Shown: in pieces, positions 57,190 to 64,000 of the stretch | How the letters are laid out: each line of letters opens with the position of its first letter | Position numbering within the stretch: position 1 is the stretch's first letter | Assembly (NCBI RefSeq): GCF_900747795.2 | Contig: NC_041401.2 | Location: forward strand, 1,084,823 to 1,148,822 | Direction of reading: 5' to 3' | Origin: Erpetoichthys calabaricus | Taxonomy: Eukaryota; Chordata; Cladistia; Polypteriformes; Polypteridae | DNA length: 64,000 nt | Notes under the pieces: generated by a model | Seen by the model: the letters and a program-made list of their open reading frames with translations, nothing else | Databases searched by the model: none | What the model was told of the DNA's origin: nothing | Program-made: the position numbers and the translations under genes

Positions 57190-57990
57190 GACGCTGCAGC
57201 TCCCTTTCCATAAATGTATACCTGAGGGTGGAACGCGCGGTTTCTCCGTGCCCACTTATTAACCCCCCAATATCTGTTGGATTTGGCCTGGAATGAGGGT
57301 CCACCCCCCCAACCAGACAGGTACCCCCGTCCCGGGTTGGCTCCTTGCTCTTGCATTCGCCGCAGCCCCGCCCCCGTGAAGAGGCGCATGCCGGTCGAAA
57401 AGCGGACGGAGCCTCGAAAATCTGGAGAAAGGAAAACGGCCGACCGAGGCCATGAAGCGCAGGGGCTGCACGCCTTACTAGCCGCAGACTCCCGCTGCCC
57501 AAACGCCGCATGCCCTGCCGTCCCGCGCCCCGTGGTCTCCTCACCGTCGCCGGCCGGCGTCAGGTCTGCTGCTGGGCCGCGCCGCGCCGCGTCATGTCAT
57601 TCCCGCCTCCAGACGCGCACAGTGGGCGGAGCTCGAGATCGTGCGCGCCCCCGCCGCGCGTCGCAGTCTCAGCAGCAGCATCAGCATCCTCAGTAGCAAC
57701 CGCGCTCGTCGGGACTGGAGCGGCCACCGCCTCCCGCGCAGGTCGAGGATGAGCGTCGCCAGGTCCGCGTCGAGTGCCGCCCGGTTATGAGCCATGAAGC
57801 CGGTAACGCTGCAGCACCTCGTCGCCTGCGTCCTCTGCTGCTGGCTGCCGCCCCGGAGCTCGGCGGCCGCGTCTCAGGGTAGGAAGGGCGCGGGGCGGGG
57901 GTTGGGTCGTGTTGATTTGAAGGTTAGTTTGACCGCAGACCGCTTAGCGCGAGTGAGGGGAGCCGCCGGCGCCGCAAGGGAGTCCGGGGG
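57190..57990 (+). promoter_or_regulatory. ADAM23: CpG island over the ADAM23 start
   Basis: CpG-dense DNA that spans the likely 5′ UTR, the first coding exon and the first donor. Two upstream ATGs precede the main start: a 13-codon uORF at 57749–57790, and an ATG at 57787 that overlaps the main frame. Confidence 0.75.
57749..57790 (+). other. upstream ORF in the ADAM23 leader
   Basis: ATG...TGA of 13 codons (starts MSVARSA) ends 4 bases before the main ATG. Its stop overlaps a second upstream ATG at 57787. Such an arrangement could lower or tune translation; this is inference. Confidence 0.45.
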
Positions 57991-58401
57991 GGGGGGCTGC
58001 GTCCCTGATGCGCCAAGACTTGAAACGGTCGACATCCATCCCAGCAATGTCTCGGCAGCACCCCCTCCCACCCCGCGTTATCGGGCCTCCATAGCGGCAC
58101 CCTCGGCGAGTGTGTGTTTGCACCTCTCGGGCCTGCCGCCTCCTCCTCCTCCTCCTCCTCCTCACGTGCGCCTTGTTTTGTTCTCCCGTCAGCTTCAGCC
58201 CAGCTGGAAAATGGTCGCGGCTCCGATCCCACCATGCCCCCGACAGAAGGAGCAGCAGCAGCTGTACGGAACACAAGCGAAGCGGGCATCCCTCAAGAAA
58301 TCACATTCCCCTCCAGACTGGTGTACTATCTCAACGAGGACTCGGAGAGCTCCAACCACAACCTCAACACCCAGGCCAGAAACCAGCAGAAGCAAGGCCA
58401 G
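57794..58401 (+). CDS. ADAM23: ADAM23, first two coding exons (partial)
   Basis: ADAM23 is a neuronal type I membrane ADAM without protease activity in mammals, a partner of LGI proteins. Exon 1 (57794–57878) encodes a signal peptide: MKPVTLQHLVACVLCCWLPP then RSSAAASQ. Exon 2 (58193–58401) opens the prodomain; EITFPSRLVYYLNEDSESSN then HNLNTQARNQQKQGQ lines up with the human EITLPSRLIYYINQDSESPY region. Donors are CAGG|GTAGGA and CCAG|GTCAGT; exon 1 ends in phase 1 and exon 2 completes the codon. The 98 residues seen are the start only; I find no further exon up to 64000, so intron 2 is longer than 5.6 kb. The place after ZDBF2 on the same strand matches other vertebrates. Confidence 0.93.
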
Positions 58402-58626
58402 GTCAGTGCCAGGTGCTGGGGGTGGGCATCGGTGAGGGCACCCTCACATACCCTGTGGTAGGCGGCAGGGGAACTTGGGTAGCGTGGAGCCTTGTGCCAC
58501 TGCAGGCTCTGCAGCAGTTCTGGGGGTGTTTATTTATTTGTTTGTTTGTTTGTTTGTTTGTTGCACTGTTGAGAGCAGCTGCTCAGTATTACGGCACGGC
58601 CAGTGATCAACTCTGGGAACGTTCAA

Positions 58627-58688
58627 ACTGGACCTGATAAATAAGTGCCTTGAGCTTGGGAAAGGCGCTATATAAATGTATCATTATT
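58627..58688 (+). repeat. L2/SINE tail
   Basis: GCCTTGAGCTTGGGAAAGGC GCTATATAAATG and an ATT repeat: the 3′ tail alone. Confidence 0.75.
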
Positions 58689-59084
58689 AGTGCAGCGAGT
58701 GAATGGAGCAGGCATGACATGAGAAAACTCGAAGGATGGCCGTGGGTTTCATGGGGCTGAGAGCCTTGGAAAGAATTGCAAAGCGAGCAAAACAAGAAGT
58801 GCGCTTCAGTCATGGAGCTCGTGTGCAGTTACGTGGTGCCAGGGAAGAGCAGCTGATGGCCTCCTTGGTTTGCAGGCACACTGGCATTCGTGATGTCCGC
58901 CCTTAAAACCCTCCATCGAGACACGTAGGAGCCTTTGAAGAAATGCTTTTGGTTTATTTTGTTTTAACTGTGAGGTGTCACCATGAGGTAGAAATGTTTA
59001 ATATTAATAAATGATCTGGAGAAGAAGATAATTCATAAGCTGCTTAAGTCTGCCAGTCGTACAAGACCAAGTGGAAGGGCAGAT

Positions 59085-59280
59085 TCACATTTACTTATTT
59101 GGCTGACGCCTTCTTTATCCAAGGCGACTTACAAACTTTATGATTCAGTTGGTTCCATTTCTTTTGGTCTGCAGGTCAAGTGACTTGTCCAGGGTCACAC
59201 AGTGCCAATGGCAGGATTTGAACCCACAGCCTCAATTTGAAGTCCAAAGCCTTAACCGCTGCGCCACACTGCCGCTAATG
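59085..59280 (-). mobile_element. CORE-SINE (MIR-like) with fish-type tail
   Basis: Read on the minus strand: tRNA-like head GTGTGGCGCAGCGGTTAAGG, B box GGGTTCAAATCC, then the CORE-like CTGTGTGACCCTGGACAAGT CACTTGACC known from MIR-type SINEs, and the tail TGTAAGTCGCCTTGGATAAA GAAGGCGTCAGCCAAATA common in fish. Confidence 0.85.
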
Positions 59281-59329
59281 GAGAATCATCTAGACGGTTA
59301 CAGAGGGACAGTGTGAAGGCTTGTGGGTG

Positions 59330-59925
59330 AAGACATTTAATGGAAGTATTAGAAAGATTAGACGAGAAGAGGCCATTCAGCCCAACAGAGCTCCCCAGGC
59401 CTATCCACCAAGTTCTTCCAAAATGACATCAAGTCAAGTGTTAGAGGTCTCTAAAATCCTCCTGTCCACCAGACAACGTGGCCACTTAATGCACACGACT
59501 GTCTGTGGGTCTCTGTGTGAAGAAAACCTCCATAATGTTTATGTGAAATTTACCTTAACACACTTAACAGCTGCGTTCTCAGTTAACTCGTTTTAAAGTC
59601 GCCATCATGACCCACTGGACTGATCCCCTTCATCATTTAAAACACTTCAGTCAGTCAGGTCTCCTCTTCATCACCTGTAAAGGCTCAGCTCTTTTAATCC
59701 TTCTTCATCACTCAACCCCTGGAGCCCTGAATCAGCCGAGTCGCTCTTCTCTGGACCTTCTCTAGTGCTGCTGTGTCTTTATGGAGACCCAAACTGAACC
59801 CAGGACTCCAGATGAGGCCTCAGCAGTGGGATATAAAGACACAGCAGACCCTCAGTGGACACGTCAAGGACACTCTGTGAGCCTCCTTAATGATGGCTAT
59901 AGATGTGATCAACTATTAGTGACTG

Positions 59926-59978
<53 letters not shown>

Positions 59979-59993
59979 ATATAGTGACTTTCA

Positions 59994-60045
<52 letters not shown>

Positions 60046-60129
60046 ATATAGCACCTTTCACTCTATCTATCTATTATATAGCGCCTTTCACTCTATCTAT
60101 CTATCTATCTATTATATAGCGCCTTTCAC

Positions 60130-60174
<45 letters not shown>

Positions 60175-60233
60175 TATATAGCGCCTTTCACTCTATCTAT
60201 CTATCTATCTATCTATTATATAGCACCTTTCAC

Positions 60234-60266
<33 letters not shown>

Positions 60267-60285
60267 TATATAGCGCCTTTCACTC

Positions 60286-60334
<49 letters not shown>

Positions 60335-60487
60335 TATATAGCACCTTTCACTCTATCTATTATATAGCACCTTTCACTCTATCTATCTATCTATCTATTA
60401 TATAGCGCCTTTCACTCTATCTATCTATCTATCTATTATATAGCGCCTTTCTATCTATCTATCTATCTATCTATTATATAGCACCTT

Positions 60488-60544
<57 letters not shown>

Positions 60545-60677
60545 TATATAGCGCCTTTCACTCTATCTATCTATCTATCTATTATATAGCGCCTTTCACT
60601 CTATCTATCTATCTATCTATCTATTTATTATATAGCGCCTTTCACTCTCTATCTATCTATTATATAGCGCCTTTCAC

Positions 60678-60724
<47 letters not shown>

Positions 60725-61470
60725 CCTTATGGAGACCCAAACCGCCCCCAGGACTCCTGATGTGGCCTCACCAGTGTGTCATGAAGCCTGAGCAGGACCC
60801 CCTGGGACTGGTACCGCACACGTCAAGGCACTATATAACCTGACATTCTGTTAATGGCCTCTGCACACTGTCTGGGTGTTGATAGCCATGAGTCCACCAC
60901 GACTCCCAATTCCTTCTCATAAGGTGGACCTTTGATTTTCAGACCCCCCCATTTTGACTTCCTATGTGTGACACTTTACATTATCTGACATTAAATGTCA
61001 TTGTCCTCTGCCTGTCTGCTGCCCAAGTCCCTTTGTGATGATTATCTGCCAATCGTGATGTAGGAAGCACCAATGTGAGATCTGAATTCACCACGGGGGG
61101 GTCTGACACTTGAGAGTAGACCTCATGACGAGGACCCCAGAGTCGTGGTGGGCTCATCACTGTTAACCTCCAGATGGTGTACAGAAGCCATGAAGAAGGC
61201 CAGCAGGATGTTAAGTTACACGTGACGATGTGTGGAGGTCAAGTCGGGTGAGGTGACGTGTAACACACTAGTGAGGCCCCAAGTGGTCTCCATGTTACAG
61301 AACCTGTCCTATCAGCGCTTACAGGACGTCCAGAGCAGGGTGACGAGGCTGATCCTGAGGCTTTGAGGAGATGAAGAGGAGACCACCTGACTGAAGTAGT
61401 GTGACGAAGGGGTGATCTCAGTGGTTAGAATGGACAAGCTGGGTGGGCTCACTGGCCTGTTCTTGTCCCA
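59330..61470 (-). mobile_element. CR1-like LINE debris with partial duplication
   Basis: Reversed CR1-group sequence (AGAAGAGGCCATTCAGCCCA; CTCTTCTCTGGACCTTCTCT) lies at 59350–59930 and again from 60725 (GTCTGGGTGTTGATAGCCAT; the block ATGGAGACCCAAAC occurs at 59779 and 60728). A short forward-sense CR1-like piece at about 61310–61400 (GTCCAGAGCAGGGTGACGAG) ends it. The tetranucleotide array sits in the middle. The family is approximate. Confidence 0.55.
59929..60725. repeat. (CTAT)n array with a repeating SINE/L2-tail motif
   Basis: About 800 bases in which runs of 3–15 CTAT units alternate with TATATAGCGCCTTTCACT, about 17 times. The inserted motif is the reverse of the GAAAGGCGCTATATA tail found on the L2 and SINE copies of this window. 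Confidence 0.95.
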
Positions 61471-61479
61471 GTGGCCTTG

Positions 61480-63250
61480 TGGTGTAGGTGACAGCTGGCC
61501 TGCGCTCTGTGACATCTTTGTCTCCTGTTTGCATCTGCTCTTCTTTGGCTTTGTTATCTTTGACTTGTCACGATGCGCTCGAGTAACGAGGAGCCGTCAT
61601 GGCGTTGGGGGTCCTGCTGTTCACGTTGTCTGAAATCAGCAGCTGCATTTGAGAGGTGACATCAGTGAGCAGTTCAGATATTCATGACCTGTAAGAGGAG
61701 AGCACAGCTGGACATCTCACAAGTCAGGGCTTTCACATCTGTGCCAGGGCCGGGGGGTCGTTTGTGCGTATCGTGGGCCGGGTGGGCCGCTGACCTGCGT
61801 GGGTTGCATAGGCGGCCTTGTGAGTAGCTCCGCCCCCCCGACACCTGCCTCGGTTCATTTTTGTGCCCATGCAGAGTTGTGCTGCCGGGGCTTTGATGGA
61901 AAGTGCTGAGTGTGTTCATTAAATCGACTCGGCCCGCGTCAACGAGCACGAAACGCCCCAAAACGGACGAGCTTGCGGAAAGTGCTGAACACGCAGCATG
62001 TCGTGTGCATACGTGTTACTAGGGTTTGACGTTCTAATAATTCAAACTCTTAGGATGTGCTGAGAATTAAAAGAAAATGAACGCCTGGTGACGCGTTCAG
62101 CGCCCATTTCAAAAAGAGCAGGGCCTTACTTGGTGGGCCGACGCAGTTAAGAGCCCACCAGAATGATGCATAATAACAGAATTCGCCAAGTGCTTCTCAT
62201 GGTCGTGTTTCACCACAAAGCAGACGGGCAGTGGGCAGTGGGCAGTGGGCAGGCTGAGGGGGGGATTTGTTAGTTTAATGGAGTTTGCAAATCCACAAGT
62301 TAAAGAGAGAGCCCCCTGAAAGTAGCAGAGGATGTTAGTCCGTCATCAGGCAGCAGAAGGTGACTTTGATTTACCGAAGTGGCAGCCCTCCTGTGACAGC
62401 AGCCGGCTGAGAGAGGTGCTCAGGTGACCCCCGTATGTGGGACACACACTCGTCTGGCGGGTGCCGCGTGGGCCATTGGCGCTTTAGTAGTTTGTGTCTC
62501 CTTAATGTGCGCCTCTGTCACTGTGAGTTCACCCCAAAATGGGGAACTGTGCCCTTAAGGAGAAGACACAGCGCGGGCAGGACGGCTGGTCTAAAGGGTC
62601 TTTAACTCGGAAAGGTGGGCAGAGAGGGAGACGTCGAGTGTGTTGTCCACTATGGGAAGGTCTCTTTTGCTCAGGAGTCGCGTCTCCGAAGACGAACTTT
62701 GTTAAAGTTGCTCTGGCATGATGAGCCCATGGGCCGGGTTACACAGAACGTTTATGCCAATGTCATCAGCTTGGTGCCGCGGCCCACCTGCCAGGTTGTC
62801 TGCCTGCCTCGGGTCAAGTCATCTCTGATGGAGGATCACAGGAGTCGTCAGGCAGAGGGGTCCTGTCATCCGATTGGCTGAACTCAGCTGTGGAGTGGCC
62901 AATAGGGGGAGGCAGCTTGATGGCCGAGGCCTCCAAATCGTATTATGGGATGTCTTCCGCTGTTGAAGTCTGCTCTGTACTGTACTGTCATATTATCGTA
63001 TTCTACTGAGGATGACTTCTGTTCTGTTCTCTGTGTTGTATTGCCCCCCCCCCCCCTTTTTTTTTTTTGACACCCACTGCACGCCCACCCTACCTGAAAA
63101 GGGGGTCTCCATTTGAACTGCCTTTCCTGGGGTTTCTTCCATTTTTTTTTTTTTGGGGAGCTTTTCTGTGTCTTCTTAGAGAGTCAAGGCTGAGAGGGGG
63201 GCTGTCAAGAGGCAGGGCCTGTGTGGAAGACCACCCCGACACAGACAGGC
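61480..63250. other. ADAM23 intron 2; no exon seen
   Basis: Mixed sequence with poly-C/poly-T (63045–63069) and a GGGCAGT triplet run (about 62229–62250). No exon or family resemblance is supported. Confidence 0.5.
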
Positions 63251-63259
63251 TCGGGGGCA

Positions 63260-63660
63260 CACAGGGCACCCACACTTAGGCTTTCTTTCTCTTTGCTGCC
63301 TCCACTCCTCTCCATGCAAGTGTTGTCCTCCGCCTCCTGACTCTCAGCCCTGGAACCCACCCTTTATACCCACCCGGACGTGCTCCAGGTGCCCCCGCAT
63401 CCTCTTCTGGCAGCTCTTCAGAGAGTGGCCGAAGTGCTGCAGTCCAAGGACCTGCAACTGTCCAAGCGCCCCCTGGTGGTGGGCCGCAGTCCAGGGCTCC
63501 TTGACCGTCCAGGCGCCCCCTGGTGGTGGCCACGGGTCCCTAGCAGGGTTGAGCTCCCAAGCCTGTGGCTCTGATGCAATCCAGGGGGGCTGCCCTCATG
63601 TGCCCCGGGGGAGGTAACGTCTCTCTTCCGGTCCTTCCATCCGAAGGTTAAAGCCCATTG
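63260..63660 (-). mobile_element. LTR-like fossil (weak)
   Basis: Read on the minus strand, a GGTATAAAGGG box stands in a short GC-rich block whose layout recalls the one at 23.9–24.2 kb (a TATA box, then CTGAGAGTCAGGAGGCGGAG and a GGAGTGGAGGC stretch). It may be a solo LTR of a related family or a non-LTR promoter repeat. Broken or partial; family unknown. Confidence 0.2.
63462..63526 (-). promoter_or_regulatory. pair of CTCF-like cores
   Basis: The minus-strand core ACCACCAGGGGGCGC occurs twice, about 50 bases apart and in the same direction (plus strand GCGCCCCCTGGTGGT near 63464 and 63512). It fits the CTCF core well. Both lie in a local duplication of about 50 bases. Confidence 0.5.
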
Positions 63661-64000
63661 TGGCACTCCTTGTGGCAGTCCTGGTGTGGTGTGGTGTTGT
63701 GGCTGCGCACGCCATTGTGCTCCCGCCATTTCATTGTCCTCTTGAACTTTAAGGACAGAAAGCCGAGCTGAGATCATTTGGGGTCTCTACTGATGTCACC
63801 GCACACCCCAGTCTGTGAATGTCTGCCTTCGTTCCTGTGAGGTTCTTGCTGTTTGGGAGGCTACTCGTCTGCTGATATGTCTCCATTTGTGCTGAGTGTC
63901 CACAGGTCACAGAGCTCTGAGCGACTCCCATAAACTAAATGAAGTTCTGCTGCTCCGACTGTGTGGCTGCTCCGGCTGCGCTGTTCTTCCGGGGTGGTGG

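Noticed and set aside
57787-57900. ATG at 57787 as the ADAM23 start
   Set aside because: Its frame gives no signal peptide and does not join exon 2; the ATG at 57794 does both.

Overview
The window is vertebrate nuclear DNA, most likely from a ray-finned fish. Bichir or reedfish is my best guess, from the repeat types and the gene order; this is inference, since no species marker is present. It carries the start-to-end order EEF1B2 (+) – CMKLR2/GPR1 (−) – ZDBF2 (+) – ADAM23 (+, first two coding exons only). The same four genes stand in this order on human chromosome 2q33, where the GPR1–ZDBF2 part is imprinted in placental mammals.

Layout. 1–7.2 kb: no recognisable host exon; it holds a LINE fragment, a CpG-rich block, a decayed Tc1-like element, a SINE and a two-level satellite. 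7.4–12.2 kb: EEF1B2 in six coding exons, with a TATA box and a pyrimidine (TOP) start, and two C/D-box snoRNAs of the SNORD51 type in introns 2 and 4. 15.0–16.7 kb: CMKLR2 on the minus strand, one coding exon plus a short 5′ non-coding exon behind a TATA box. 17–28 kb: intergenic, with SINEs, LINE ends and a 2.6-kb L2 LINE. 28.0–29.1 kb: a CpG island that I read as the ZDBF2 promoter. 29–41 kb: a nest of Helitrons, a LINE split by two DNA transposons, and minisatellites. 41.0–55.4 kb: ZDBF2 coding exons, joined in one frame over five exons, with piggyBac-like, pogo-like, Tc1-like and Helitron insertions in the introns. 57.2–64 kb: ADAM23 CpG island, signal-peptide exon, second exon, then a long intron with a CORE-SINE, CR1-like debris and a tetranucleotide array of about 800 bp.

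How the genes relate: EEF1B2 (nucleotide exchange on eEF1A) and its intronic snoRNAs (rRNA methylation) both serve translation. CMKLR2 is a chemerin receptor, ZDBF2 a DBF4-type zinc-finger protein, and ADAM23 a membrane protein of the ADAM family. They are neighbours by old synteny, not an operon.

The most interesting signals are the paired SNORD51-like genes with the same rRNA guide, the short (827-residue) ZDBF2 with its zinc finger split between two exons, a TA-flanked MITE filled with about 1.9 kb of CT repeat, a SINE-tail/microsatellite hybrid satellite, and several nested or inverted transposons with readable target duplications.
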